Assembly: GCF_900114705.1 (NCBI RefSeq)
Contig: NZ_FOTW01000004.1
Span: forward strand, 186,001 to 250,000
DNA: 64,000 nt
Reading direction: 5' to 3'
Origin: Rugamonas rubra
Lineage (GTDB): Bacteria; Pseudomonadota; Gammaproteobacteria; Burkholderiales; Burkholderiaceae_D
Below the pieces are notes generated by a model, which saw only the letters and a list, made by a program, of their open reading frames with translations, made no database searches and had not been told where the DNA came from. Each line of letters opens with the position of its first letter. Position 1 is the first letter of the stretch. The position numbers and the translations under genes are program-made. Below, piece after piece: positions 21,395-30,316 of this stretch.

Positions 21395-22180
21395 CTCTTC
21401 TCCGTGTGGTGTGGGTATGTTGGATGGGCGACCCGGCCTGTGCGTGCGCGGCCGGCCCGGCGCCTTCCGCCGCCGCTTCGCGGGTAGCGGGCGGCGGCGC
21501 GACGGCATGAAAACGGCGGGCAGGGGCGACACTATTCCCATCGCCGGTGGCAAGTCAAAAAACTTCGGAAATTGGTCGGACGGGGTGTGGAATGTTAAAA
21601 ATTGGACATTCTTGCCGGCATGGGGGAGGATGGGGGCGGCCGCCGGCACGCGCCACGGGCCCGCTTCGGTGCCCTTCGCCGCCTATCTAGCGCGAAACGG
21701 CCGGCAAGGCGCGCACGATAGGCCGGAAATGTGTTAAATCCGCCACGGAATAGAATTAACACTCTAAATTCGTCAACAATGCGACACAATGGCCGGGTCT
21801 TCGGCAAATGACAGTTGCGAAATTTTAATATTGCGATTTACACTAGCCAATACCGGCCGGAATACTGTTCCGCCGGCCCATAAAAAGCGCAGGGCACAAC
21901 CCGCAAAAAACACAGCGCATTCGGGAACCACAGGAAGGAAAACATGACTCCATTCACAGCACTGGCGCCTCGCCACCGCATGTCCGCCGCCGCCTCGCAC
22001 ACGGCCTTGCCGCCACCGCCATAGCCGCCGCTCCCGGCGCACAGCGTCGCCGCGCGCGGAGTGGACAGCGTTCCGCCGCCTGGCATCCGCCGTCATTTTG
22101 ATTGTCGCTCCAGGAAATTGCTCGCCGACGCGGCGCGTGATGCGGGCTAGTCACGCCCGGTTGGGGCAAGGGGAGAAACC
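21395..22180. other. 786-base gap with no convincing gene
   Basis: The divergent region between the M4 protease and the ACT-like protein. Around 21725-21930 it is clearly richer in A and T than the surroundings and should contain promoters; an inverted repeat GTGTTAA/TTAACAC spans 21731-21762. A 26-codon plus-strand ORF (21944-22024) has a good AGGAAGG ribosome site but ends in a proline run and has no visible homologue; it may be a leader peptide or chance. Nothing else is supportable here. Confidence 0.5.
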
Positions 22181-22837
22181 ATGCTGTCGATATCCACCAA
22201 AGTCGAGCGGATCGTGCTCGAGTCGTCCTTCCTCACCGAGGGGCTGGGAAGGGGCCTGATCAACTTGTCCGAGCTGGCGCGCCAGTTGCAGCCGCAGCTC
22301 GAGACCGACCTGTGGAAGCCGGTCGGCCAGGCCGCCGTGGTGATGGCGCTGCGCCGCGTCGCCGAGCGGCTGCCGCCGCAGCGCGGCAGCGAGATCGTGC
22401 TGCCGCAGAAGACCGGCGAGCTGACCACCCGCACCGAGCTCACCGAGTTCACCTACCGCTATTCCGAGAACACCTACGAGTGCCACCGCCAGCTGTTGGC
22501 GCTGGCCGAGCCGCACCGCGGCGCCTTCGTCACGGTCACGCGCGGCGTCAAGGAGGTGATGGTGGTGTGTAGCAAATCGCTGACCGGGGTGGTCGAGCAC
22601 GTGTTCGCCGGCGAGCGCGAGATGGCGCGGCTGGAGAACCTGAACGCGGTGACCCTGCATTTGAATCCTGAGACCTGCCGCACGCCGGGCATCTACCACG
22701 CCATCCTCAAGCAGCTGGCCTGGGACAAGATCAACCTGATCAACATGATCTGCACCTACACCGAGCTGACCATCCTGCTCGAGAAGAACCAGACCGGGGC
22801 GGCCTTCTCGGTGTTGTCGCGCATCGTCGCCAGCTGA
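22181..22837 (+). CDS. Stand-alone ACT-like domain protein
   Basis: 218 aa, cytoplasmic. The last 60 residues (GIYHAILKQLAWDKINLINM then ICTYTELTILLEKNQTGAAFSVL) match the beta-alpha-beta pattern of ACT domains of aspartokinases, which bind amino acids. The N-terminal half (LETDLWKPVGQAAVVMALRRVAERLP) is helical and not recognised, and no catalytic domain is attached. The start follows CAAGGGGAGAAACC. The family appears to be a regulator or ligand-binding orphan; its partner is not shown by the neighbours, which are unrelated. Confidence 0.7.
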   Translation: MLSISTKVERIVLESSFLTEGLGRGLINLSELARQLQPQLETDLWKPVGQAAVVMALRRVAERLPPQRGSEIVLPQKTGELTTRTELTEFTYRYSENTYECHRQLLALAEPHRGAFVTVTRGVKEVMVVCSKSLTGVVEHVFAGEREMARLENLNAVTLHLNPETCRTPGIYHAILKQLAWDKINLINMICTYTELTILLEKNQTGAAFSVLSRIVAS

Positions 22838-22865
22838 GCGCCGGCGGCGGTAGTGGAGAAACGGC

Positions 22866-22991
22866 GGGGTCAGTGCCGACATTCGGACACGGCCTGAGCA
22901 GTGCGCCACGTTCGATTTTGTCCACGCATGAGAACCTGCCGACAGCCCCGTCGTGTTGTTGAGTCCGTGTCCGAATGTCGGCACTGACCCC
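22866..22991. repeat. Palindromic intergenic repeat, family A, copy 2 (126 bp)
   Basis: Arms GGGGTCAGTGCCGACATTCG and its inverse, with inner sequence CGGCCTGAGCAGT on the left and GTTGAGTCCGTGTCCG on the right that are shared with the 38299 copy. It sits between convergent genes (ACT-like protein and dctM). Confidence 0.92.
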
Positions 22992-23073
22992 GGCTTGCGG
23001 CTTGGCCGACTCCGGCTTGGGGAGGGCGGGACCAGCGGCCGGCGGCGGTTGCCCTCCTCCGCCGGCCGCGCCC

Positions 23074-24732
23074 TTACTTCTTGTCCGTGTCGGTCGAGAA
23101 GTTCAGCGCCGGCGCCTCGTCGTCCTTCTTCTCCTCGTCGGCCGGCGTGCCGTAGTCGGCCGGTGCCTCGATCTTCAGCTCGATCTGCTCCTTCATGTCG
23201 ACCTTCTTCTCCACCGACACCAGGTGCGGGAAGGCGATGATCAGGGTGACCATGATGATCTGGATCAGCACGAAGGGGATCGCGCCCCAGTAGATGTCCG
23301 AGGTCTTGACCTCCTTCGGCGCCACCGAGCGCAGGTAGAACAGGGCGAAGCCGAACGGCGGGTGCATGAAGGAGGTCTGCATGTTCACGCCGAGCAGCAC
23401 GCCGAACCAGATCAGGTCGATGCCCAGCTTCTCGGCCACCGGGCCCACCAGCGGCACCAGGATGAAGGCCAACTCGAAGAAGTCGAGGAAGAAGGCCAGC
23501 AGGAAGAACATGATGTTGACGACGATGAGGAAGCCGGTGGTGCCGCCCGGCAGCGACGACAGCAGGTGCTCGACCCACAGGTCGCCGTTGACGCCGCGGA
23601 ACACCAGCGAGAACACGGTCGAGCCGATCAGGATGAAGATGACGAAGCAGGACAGCCGGGTGGTCGAGTTCATCGCCTGCTTCATCAGGCTCCACGACAG
23701 GCGGCCGTTGGCCATGGCCAGGATGATGGCGCCCATCGCGCCCATGCCGCCGCCCTCGGTGGGGGTGGCCAGGCCGATGAAGATGGTGCCCAGCACCAGG
23801 AAGATCAGGGCCAGCGGCGGGATCATGACGAACACCACGCGCTCGGCCATGCGCGACAGCAGGCCGATCTTCAGGTGGCGGTTGGCCAGCGCGAAGACGA
23901 AGGAGCCGACGATGCCGACGCCGGCCGAGAAGATGCCCAGCTCGTCGGCCGCCAGCAGCGGATGGCTGGCGCCGTACACCTTGGCGAAGGCGAACGAGGC
24001 GGCCACCGCGCCGACCACCAGGAACAGCAGCGAGACGGCGCCGCTGTTGCCGTTGGCCTCGCGCAGGTTGCGCGCCTCCAGCGGCAGCGCCGGCACGTGC
24101 GACGGCTTGAAGATCGACACCGCCAACACGTAGCCGGCGTACATCGCGGTCAGCAGCAGGCCCGGCACGAAGGCGGCCTTGTACATGTCGCCGACCGAGC
24201 GGCCGAGCTGGTCGGCCATGACGATCAGCACCAGCGACGGCGGGATGATCTGCGCCAGCGTGCCGGAGGCGGCGATGACGCCGGAGGCCAGCTTCTTGTC
24301 ATAGCCGTAGCGCAGCATCACCGGCAGCGAGATCAAGCCCATCGAGATGACCGAGGCGGCCACCACGCCGGTGGTCGCCGCCAGCAGCGCGCCGACGAAG
24401 ATCACCGCGTAGGCGACGCCGCCGCGCACCGGCCCGAACAACTGGCCGATGGTGTCGAGCAGGTCCTCGGCCATGCCGGAGCGCTCGAGGATCAGGCCCA
24501 TGAAGGTGAAGAAGGGGATGGCCAACAGGGTGTCGTTGGCCATGATGCCGAAGATGCGGTTGGGCAGGGCCTGCAGCAGCTCCGGTTTGAGCAGGCCCAG
24601 CTCGATGCCGACCAGGCCGAAGAACAGGCCGTTGGCGGCCAGGGAAAACGCCACCGGGAAGCCCGATAGCAGGAAGACCACCAGGGCGCCGAACATGATC
24701 GGCGCCAGATTCGCTGTTAAGAATAATTCCAT
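23074..24732 (-). CDS. TRAP transporter large permease (DctM type)
   Basis: 552 aa with about twelve or more hydrophobic segments, the ion-translocating permease of a tripartite ATP-independent periplasmic transporter. Family motifs include LSGFPVAFSL, FTFMGLILERSGMAEDLLDTIG, ALLAATTGVVAASVISMGLISLPVML and GASGTLAQIIPPS-like ASGTLAQIIPPSLVL. A charged 60-residue cytoplasmic tail at the C terminus is longer than usual. The small permease gene lies 34 bases upstream. A DctP-type binding protein is absent from the neighbourhood, so the substrate cannot be inferred. Confidence 0.95.
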   Translation of the reverse strand: MELFLTANLAPIMFGALVVFLLSGFPVAFSLAANGLFFGLVGIELGLLKPELLQALPNRIFGIMANDTLLAIPFFTFMGLILERSGMAEDLLDTIGQLFGPVRGGVAYAVIFVGALLAATTGVVAASVISMGLISLPVMLRYGYDKKLASGVIAASGTLAQIIPPSLVLIVMADQLGRSVGDMYKAAFVPGLLLTAMYAGYVLAVSIFKPSHVPALPLEARNLREANGNSGAVSLLFLVVGAVAASFAFAKVYGASHPLLAADELGIFSAGVGIVGSFVFALANRHLKIGLLSRMAERVVFVMIPPLALIFLVLGTIFIGLATPTEGGGMGAMGAIILAMANGRLSWSLMKQAMNSTTRLSCFVIFILIGSTVFSLVFRGVNGDLWVEHLLSSLPGGTTGFLIVVNIMFFLLAFFLDFFELAFILVPLVGPVAEKLGIDLIWFGVLLGVNMQTSFMHPPFGFALFYLRSVAPKEVKTSDIYWGAIPFVLIQIIMVTLIIAFPHLVSVEKKVDMKEQIELKIEAPADYGTPADEEKKDDEAPALNFSTDTDKK

Positions 24733-24766
24733 GTCTCGTTCGCTCTCTTCTTGTCGTGTTTTGAGA

Positions 24767-25342
24767 TTACAGCTTGTTGGCCGCCTTGATCGCCTCGATC
24801 TCTTCCTCGGGCGTGGCGACGTGCTTGGCGAACTCGTGGCCGTCGATTTTGCCGGCCAGGAAGGCGATGCGCTTGATGATCTCGGAGACGCCCTGCAGCA
24901 GCATGAGGAGGAAGCCCAGCGGCACCAGCAGCTTGGCCGGCCAGACGATCAGGCCGCCGGCGTTGCTCGACATCTCGGCGCTCTGGATCGACAGCAGGGC
25001 GAAGGGCACGCCGTAGTAGACGATCAGCAGCGAAATGGGCATGAGGAAGAGCAGGAAGCCGAACAGGTCGATCCAGACCTGGGTGCGCTTGGAGAAGCGG
25101 CCGGCGATGACGTCGATGCGCACGTGCTCGTCGCGCTTGAGCGTGTGGCTCGAGGCCAGCATGAACATGGCGGCGAACAGATACCACTGGATCTCCAGCC
25201 AGGCGTTGGAGCTGGCGTTGAAGGTGTAGCGTATCAGGGCGTTGACGGTGCAGATGACGACGGCGGCCAGCAGGGCCCAACCGACGACGGCGGCGATTTT
25301 CTCGTTGAGCGTGTCGATCGCCCGCGAAACTGACATAAACAT
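24767..25342 (-). CDS. TRAP transporter small permease (DctQ type)
   Basis: 191 aa with four hydrophobic segments; WLEIQWYLFAAMFMLASSHTLKRDEHVRIDV is the DctQ family block (shown here to its first twenty residues as WLEIQWYLFAAMFMLASSHT). The ATG at 25342 is preceded by a good GGAG site (ATAGAGGAGACACCC). It is followed by dctM 34 bases downstream and the two form one membrane complex. The frame is open upstream into argH but that part is shadow. Confidence 0.93.
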   Translation of the reverse strand: MFMSVSRAIDTLNEKIAAVVGWALLAAVVICTVNALIRYTFNASSNAWLEIQWYLFAAMFMLASSHTLKRDEHVRIDVIAGRFSKRTQVWIDLFGFLLFLMPISLLIVYYGVPFALLSIQSAEMSSNAGGLIVWPAKLLVPLGFLLMLLQGVSEIIKRIAFLAGKIDGHEFAKHVATPEEEIEAIKAANKL

Positions 25343-25473
25343 GGGTGTCTCCTCTATCCTCTGTTGCAGACGATGCCGGACGCTGCTTTGGCGCCCGGCT
25401 TTTCGGGAAATGCTAAGTGTGTCGCTAGTGTGTCGCAAATGTGGCGCTCGGTTTGCCGCGCCGGGCCGGCGGG

Positions 25474-26871
25474 CTAGCCGGCCAGCTGGGCGCGCACGCG
25501 GGCGATGGCGGCGCGCACCTGGCGCGGCGCGGTGCCGCCGACGTGGTCGCGCGCGGCCACCGAGCCCTCCAGCGTCAACACCTCGAAGACGTCGGCCCCG
25601 GTCAGCGGCGAGAACGCTTGCAGCTGCTCGAGCGACAGGTCGGCCAGGTCGCAGCCGGCGTCGACACAGGCGCGCACGGCGCGGGCCACCGCCTCGTGGG
25701 CGTCGCGGAAGGGCAGGCCCTTCTTGACCAGGTAGTCGGCCAGGTCGGTGGCGGTGGCGTAGCCCTGCAGGGCGGCGGCGCGCATCGCCTCGGGCTTGAC
25801 GCTGATGCCGCCGGCCATGTCGGCGAAGATGCGCAGCGTGTCGACCAGGGTGTCGACGGTGTCGAACAGCGGCTCCTTGTCCTCCTGGTTGTCCTTGTTG
25901 TAGGCCAGCGGCTGGCCCTTCATCAGGGTCAGCAGGCCCATCAGGTGGCCGTAGACGCGGCCGGTCTTGCCGCGCGCCAGTTCCGGCACGTCGGGGTTCT
26001 TCTTTTGCGGCATGATCGACGAGCCGGTGCAGAAGCGGTCGGCGATGTCGATGAAGCCGACGCGCGGGCTCATCCAGATCACCAGCTCCTCCGACATGCG
26101 CGAGATGTGGGTCATCACCAGCGCGGCGGCGGCGCAGAACTCGATGGCGAAGTCGCGGTCGGAGACGGCGTCGAGCGAGTTGTGGCAGACGTCGTCGAAG
26201 CCCAGCGTCTTGGCCACGCGCAGGCGGTCGATCGGGAAGGTGGTGCCGGCCAGCGCGGCGGCGCCCAGCGGCAGGCGGTTGACGCGCTTGCGGCAGTCGG
26301 CCATGCGCTCGGCGTCGCGGCCGAACATTTCGACGTAGGCCAGCATGTGGTGGCCGAAGGTGATCGGCTGGGCCACCTGCATGTGGGTGAAGCCGGGCAT
26401 GATGGTGTCGGCGTGCTGTTCGGCCAGGTCGGTCAGGGCGCCGCGCAGCGCCGCCAGCAGCACGCCGATGTCGTCGATGGCCGAGCGCACGTAGAGGCGG
26501 ATGTCGGTGGCCACCTGGTCGTTGCGCGAGCGGCCGGTGTGCAGGCGCTTGCCGGCGTCGCCGACCAGCTCGGTCAGGCGCTTCTCGATGTTCAGGTGCA
26601 CGTCCTCCAGGTCGAGCAGCCATTCGAACTTGCCGGCCTCGATCTCCTGGCCGATCTGCGTCATGCCGCGCACGATCTCGGCGTGGTCGGCGGCGCTGAT
26701 GATGCCCTGCGCGGCCAGCATTTCGGCGTGCGCCAGCGAGCCCTGGATGTCGGCCTTGGCCAGGCGGTTGTCGAAGAAGACGGAGGCGGTGTAGCGTTTG
26801 ACGAGGTCCGAGACGGGTTCGGAGAAGCGGGCCGACCAGGCCTCGCCTTTTTTGGAGAGTTGTGCTGTCAT
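25474..26871 (-). CDS. argH: Argininosuccinate lyase
   Basis: 465 aa, normal length. Splits argininosuccinate into arginine and fumarate, the last step of arginine synthesis, in the cytoplasm. The fumarase/lyase superfamily signature [20 protein letters not shown] is intact, as are the substrate motifs [12 protein letters not shown] and HTHMQ-like [15 protein letters not shown]. It is a single gene with the TRAP genes 131 bases downstream on the same strand and a divergent GNAT gene upstream. Confidence 0.98.
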   Translation of the reverse strand: MTAQLSKKGEAWSARFSEPVSDLVKRYTASVFFDNRLAKADIQGSLAHAEMLAAQGIISAADHAEIVRGMTQIGQEIEAGKFEWLLDLEDVHLNIEKRLTELVGDAGKRLHTGRSRNDQVATDIRLYVRSAIDDIGVLLAALRGALTDLAEQHADTIMPGFTHMQVAQPITFGHHMLAYVEMFGRDAERMADCRKRVNRLPLGAAALAGTTFPIDRLRVAKTLGFDDVCHNSLDAVSDRDFAIEFCAAAALVMTHISRMSEELVIWMSPRVGFIDIADRFCTGSSIMPQKKNPDVPELARGKTGRVYGHLMGLLTLMKGQPLAYNKDNQEDKEPLFDTVDTLVDTLRIFADMAGGISVKPEAMRAAALQGYATATDLADYLVKKGLPFRDAHEAVARAVRACVDAGCDLADLSLEQLQAFSPLTGADVFEVLTLEGSVAARDHVGGTAPRQVRAAIARVRAQLAG

Positions 26872-27038
26872 GGTATTGGAGTTAGGGGCTGCGGTTTTGC
26901 TGCGGTTTTGTCTGGGACGATTATAAACAAGGTTGGCTGGGCGCAGGACATTTAGGCCGCCGCGCGGTGACAGCGGCTTGAAAATCGGCGATTATTGTGG
27001 TTTCTGTCATTCAACTTTGTCAAAAAGGCTAGACGAGC

Positions 27039-27470
27039 ATGAGCCAATTCGAGATCAGCAGCGAGCCGGCCCGGCTCGACATGGCCGTGGTGCACGGCTA
27101 TTTGAGCGAGCAGTCGACCTGGGCCGGCGGCATGCCGCGCGCGCTGCTCGAGCGCGCCGTCGCCAACTCGCTGTGCTTCGGCGGCTATTTGGACGGGCGG
27201 CAGATCGCCTTCGCCCGCGTGGTCAGCGACCGCGCCACCTTCGCCAACCTGGTCGACGTGTTCGTGCTGCCCGAGTATCGCGGGCGCGGCTACAGCAAGG
27301 CCTTGATGGCGGCGGTGCTGGCGCATCCGGAGCTGCAGGGCCTGCGCCGCTTCATGCTGGCCACCGCCGACGCGCACGGCCTGTACGCCCAGTTCGGCTT
27401 CACCGCGCCGCTGCGCCCGGCCAGCCTGATGGAGCGCTACTTCCCCGACATCTACCAGCCGGCGAAGTAG
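27039..27470 (+). CDS. GNAT family N-acetyltransferase
   Basis: 143 aa. The acetyl-CoA-binding motif A is clear: VDVFVLPEYRGRGYSKALM (residues about 72-90), followed by motif B with the Tyr in ADAHGLYAQFGF. The acceptor is unknown; proteins of this short type are usually small-molecule or peptide acetyltransferases. Divergent from argH; a family A repeat follows. Confidence 0.93.
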   Translation: MSQFEISSEPARLDMAVVHGYLSEQSTWAGGMPRALLERAVANSLCFGGYLDGRQIAFARVVSDRATFANLVDVFVLPEYRGRGYSKALMAAVLAHPELQGLRRFMLATADAHGLYAQFGFTAPLRPASLMERYFPDIYQPAK

Positions 27471-27485
27471 TCGGTCCGTAACCCC

Positions 27486-27581
27486 GGGGTCAGTGCCGAC
27501 ATTCGGACACAAGCTGAACAGTATGGCGGCGTTAAACCGACTGTAGGGCTCAGTCCGTGTCCGAATGTCGGCACTGACCCC
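27486..27581. repeat. Palindromic intergenic repeat, family A, copy 3 (96 bp)
   Basis: Arms identical to the other copies (GGGGTCAGTGCCGACATTCG and inverse) with a short 50-base centre beginning AAGCTGAACAGTATGG. It lies between convergent GNAT and YfcC-type permease genes. Confidence 0.92.
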
Positions 27582-27592
27582 GCCGCTGGTTG

Positions 27593-28981
27593 TTACTGCC
27601 AGTTCATCAGGCAGGGCGGAATCAGCAGCAGCAGGGCCATCACGGCGTAGATCAGCTGCAGCGGCACCATCCACTTGGCCCAGGTGATCCAGGGCACGCG
27701 CGCCAGCGCCAGCACGCCGACGGTGATGCCGGAGGTGGGCAGCATCGGCGTGTTGAACTCGCCCATCTGGAAGGCCAGCACGGCGGTCTGGCGGGTCACC
27801 CCGACCAGGTCGGCCAGCGGCGCCATGATCGGCATGGTCAGCGCGGCCTGGCCGGTGCCGGAGTGGATGAAGAAGTTGATCACCGACTGGATCAGGTACA
27901 TCTTCTGCGCCGCGAAGATCGGGCTGGACGACTGCACCAGCGGCATCAGCGCGTGCAGCATGGTGTCGATGATGTGGGCGTCGCGCGCCAGGATCATGGT
28001 GCCGCGCGCCAGCGCGATGACCAGCGCGGTGCCGACCAGGTCGCGCGCGCCCTGCATGAAGGCGTCGACCAGCTCGTCCGAGTCGAGCCGGCCGACCAGG
28101 CCGACGACGATGGCCATGGTCAGGAACAGCGCGGCGATCTGCTCGATGTACCAGTCGTACATGATGACGCCGCAGACCATTGTGCCCAGTGTGGCGACGA
28201 AGATCCACAGCACCAGGCTGTGGGTGCGCGTCATGCCGTGGAACTCGCCCAGGCCGTCGGGCGCCTCGCGCCGCTTGTCGCAGTCGAGCGCCCAGGTCGG
28301 GCTCTTCTCCGGCGTGCGCTTGACCCGCGCCGCGTACCACATCAAAAACAGCGCGGTGACGGCGGTGGCGATGGCCCACACCAGCACGCGGTAGGCCATG
28401 CCGGAGAACACCGGCAGGCCGGCGATGCCCTGGGCGATGCCGACGTTGAAGGGGTTCAAAAAGGCGGCGCCGAAGCCGACCTGCGAGCCGAGGAAGGGGA
28501 TGGAGACGCCGACGATGGTGTCGTAGCCCAGCGCCAGCGCCAGCGGCACGAAGATCAGGATGAAGGGGATGGCCTCCTCGTTCATGCCGAAGGTGGCGCC
28601 GCCGATCGAGAACAGGGTGATGAACACCGGGATCAGCGCGGCGCGCACGAACTTGGAAGTGCTGTGGGCCTTGGCGATGGCCTTGATCATCGAGTCGATC
28701 GCCTCGGTCTTTTGCAGCACGGCGAAGGCGCCGCCGACGATCAGCACGAAGCCGATGATCAGGCCGGCGTCGACGAAGCCCTTGATCGGCGCCATCATCA
28801 GCGCGGCCAAGCCCTGCGGCGCGCTGGCGACCAGGTGGAAGGAGTCCGGGTCGATCATCTGCTTGCCGTTGACCAGGTGGGTCTCGTACTTGCCGCCCGG
28901 GACCAGCCAGGTGGCCAGCGCGATCAGCGCCAATATGCCGAACAGCAGGACGAAGGTGTGCGGGAGTTTGAATTTTTTCAT
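27593..28981 (-). CDS. YfcC-family (C4-dicarboxylate anaerobic carrier-like) permease
   Basis: 462 aa with about twelve membrane segments. Motifs of the YfcC/DcuC-like family are visible: ATWLVPGGKYE near the N terminus, SIGGATFGMNEEAIPF, and GTGQAALTMPIMAPLADLVGVTRQ. Members move organic acids, amino acids or peptides by secondary transport. The downstream end converges on a repeat; upstream, 11 bases away, lies an M14-type amidohydrolase on the same strand, so they should be cotranscribed. In this context beta-Asp-Arg, arginine or aspartate are plausible substrates (inference). Confidence 0.88.
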   Translation of the reverse strand: MKKFKLPHTFVLLFGILALIALATWLVPGGKYETHLVNGKQMIDPDSFHLVASAPQGLAALMMAPIKGFVDAGLIIGFVLIVGGAFAVLQKTEAIDSMIKAIAKAHSTSKFVRAALIPVFITLFSIGGATFGMNEEAIPFILIFVPLALALGYDTIVGVSIPFLGSQVGFGAAFLNPFNVGIAQGIAGLPVFSGMAYRVLVWAIATAVTALFLMWYAARVKRTPEKSPTWALDCDKRREAPDGLGEFHGMTRTHSLVLWIFVATLGTMVCGVIMYDWYIEQIAALFLTMAIVVGLVGRLDSDELVDAFMQGARDLVGTALVIALARGTMILARDAHIIDTMLHALMPLVQSSSPIFAAQKMYLIQSVINFFIHSGTGQAALTMPIMAPLADLVGVTRQTAVLAFQMGEFNTPMLPTSGITVGVLALARVPWITWAKWMVPLQLIYAVMALLLLIPPCLMNWQ

Positions 28982-28992
28982 GGGGCTTCTGG

Positions 28993-30123
28993 TTATTGGC
29001 TCAGCAGTTTGCCGGCGCGGAAGGCGGTGGCGCCGGCGATTTTACCCACGTTCATGCCGCGCAGCACGTGGCGGTGGCCGCTGCGGGCGAAGAACACGCC
29101 CGGCACTGTGCAGCGCAGGGTGGTGGTGGCGCCCGTGACCGGGTCGATCAGGTCGCCGAAGGCGTCGCCGGCCTGCAAGCGCTCGCCCATGTCGCGGGTG
29201 TAGACCAGCACGCCGGCGTGCGGCGCCAGGATCGGTTCGACGCCCTCCAGCGGCGTCGGCTGGCACAGCGGCGCCGGTAGTTCGGCCGGCAGGCTCGACG
29301 CGTCGGCCGCCAGCACGCCGCTGTGCGCCAGGAAGGCCAGCAGCGCCTCGGCGTCGCGCTCGGCCAGGGCGTAGCCGACCTCCATTTCGCCGCGCAGTTC
29401 GACGGTGGTCGACAGGCAGGCCGGCGGGATCGGGTGGCGCCCCTCGAAGTGGGCGTCGAGGTCCCACCACAGGCGGCTGCAGGCCTCGTCGAAGGGTTCC
29501 TCGCCGGCCGCCAGGGCCAGCAGCACGGCGTGCGCGCCCATCAGTGCCGACAGCGGCGCCACCGCCGCCGCCAGCGGCGTGCCGGCGTAGATGTGCAGCA
29601 CCGCCTCGTTGTCGCAGTGCAGATCGAGCACGATGTCGGCGTCGATGGCCATGCCGAGCAAAATCTTCTTCAGCGCCTCGGCGTCGGTGTTGGGCTGCCA
29701 GCGTGCCACCGAGGCCAGCGCGTGGGCGCGGATGGTGGCCACGTTGTGGGCCGCGTCGTCGTTCAGCAGGCCGGCCAGCGACAGCTTCAACTCGTCGGCG
29801 ACGTGCTTGTAGGCGCGGTTGAAGTTGGTGCCGGTGGTCAGGTCGAAGCGGCCGAAGGGGGCGCCGTGGATGGCCTGGGCCAGGCCGATCGGGTTGGCCG
29901 CCGGCACCAGCACCACCTCGCCGAGGATCTGGCCGGCCGCCTCCAGCTCGAGCAGGCGGCGGCGCAGGAACTGCGCCACCAGCATGCCGGGCACCTCGTC
30001 GGCGTGCAGGGCGGCCTGGATATAGACCTTCTTGCCGGCGCCGGGCGTGCCGAAGTGGAAGCTGCTCAACTGGTAGGCGGCGTTGGCGTGCGGGGCGGAG
30101 ATGGCGTGGGTTTGCGTGCGCAT
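28993..30123 (-). CDS. M14-type succinylglutamate desuccinylase/aspartoacylase family hydrolase (candidate beta-Asp-Arg dipeptidase, CphZ-like)
   Basis: 376 aa from the ATG at 30123; an upstream in-frame ATG at 30192 would add 23 residues and neither has a strong ribosome site. Zinc ligands are visible as His40-x-x-Glu43 (AALHADEVPG) and His169 (VLDLHCDNE), with a catalytic Glu candidate in TVELRGEMEVG (residues 242 or 246). Family members cleave acyl-amino acids or, for the recently described CphZ group, beta-Asp-Arg from cyanophycin. A cyanophycinase gene in the divergent cluster makes the latter attractive. That substrate assignment is inference. Confidence 0.82.
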   Translation of the reverse strand: MRTQTHAISAPHANAAYQLSSFHFGTPGAGKKVYIQAALHADEVPGMLVAQFLRRRLLELEAAGQILGEVVLVPAANPIGLAQAIHGAPFGRFDLTTGTNFNRAYKHVADELKLSLAGLLNDDAAHNVATIRAHALASVARWQPNTDAEALKKILLGMAIDADIVLDLHCDNEAVLHIYAGTPLAAAVAPLSALMGAHAVLLALAAGEEPFDEACSRLWWDLDAHFEGRHPIPPACLSTTVELRGEMEVGYALAERDAEALLAFLAHSGVLAADASSLPAELPAPLCQPTPLEGVEPILAPHAGVLVYTRDMGERLQAGDAFGDLIDPVTGATTTLRCTVPGVFFARSGHRHVLRGMNVGKIAGATAFRAGKLLSQ

Positions 30124-30316
30124 GGGGGGCGTGCCCCGTTGTGGGGCGTGGTTGTCGTTGTGTGGAAGATTATGTAGCAATATTTTCATCAAGTAAATCG
30201 ATGAAAAAAAATATGCAAAAAATGGTTGAGTTTATTTTTTGATATGCGTAGAGTGGCCTCAACAGTTCCATTTTTGCCAGCCATTTTACCGCCCCCGCAT
30301 GCCGCCCGGAGAGTCC

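Noticed and set aside
30192..30192. Upstream ATG start for the M14-type hydrolase
   Set aside because: The extra 23 residues look non-conserved and the codon is in an A/T-rich promoter-like region; kept as an alternative only.
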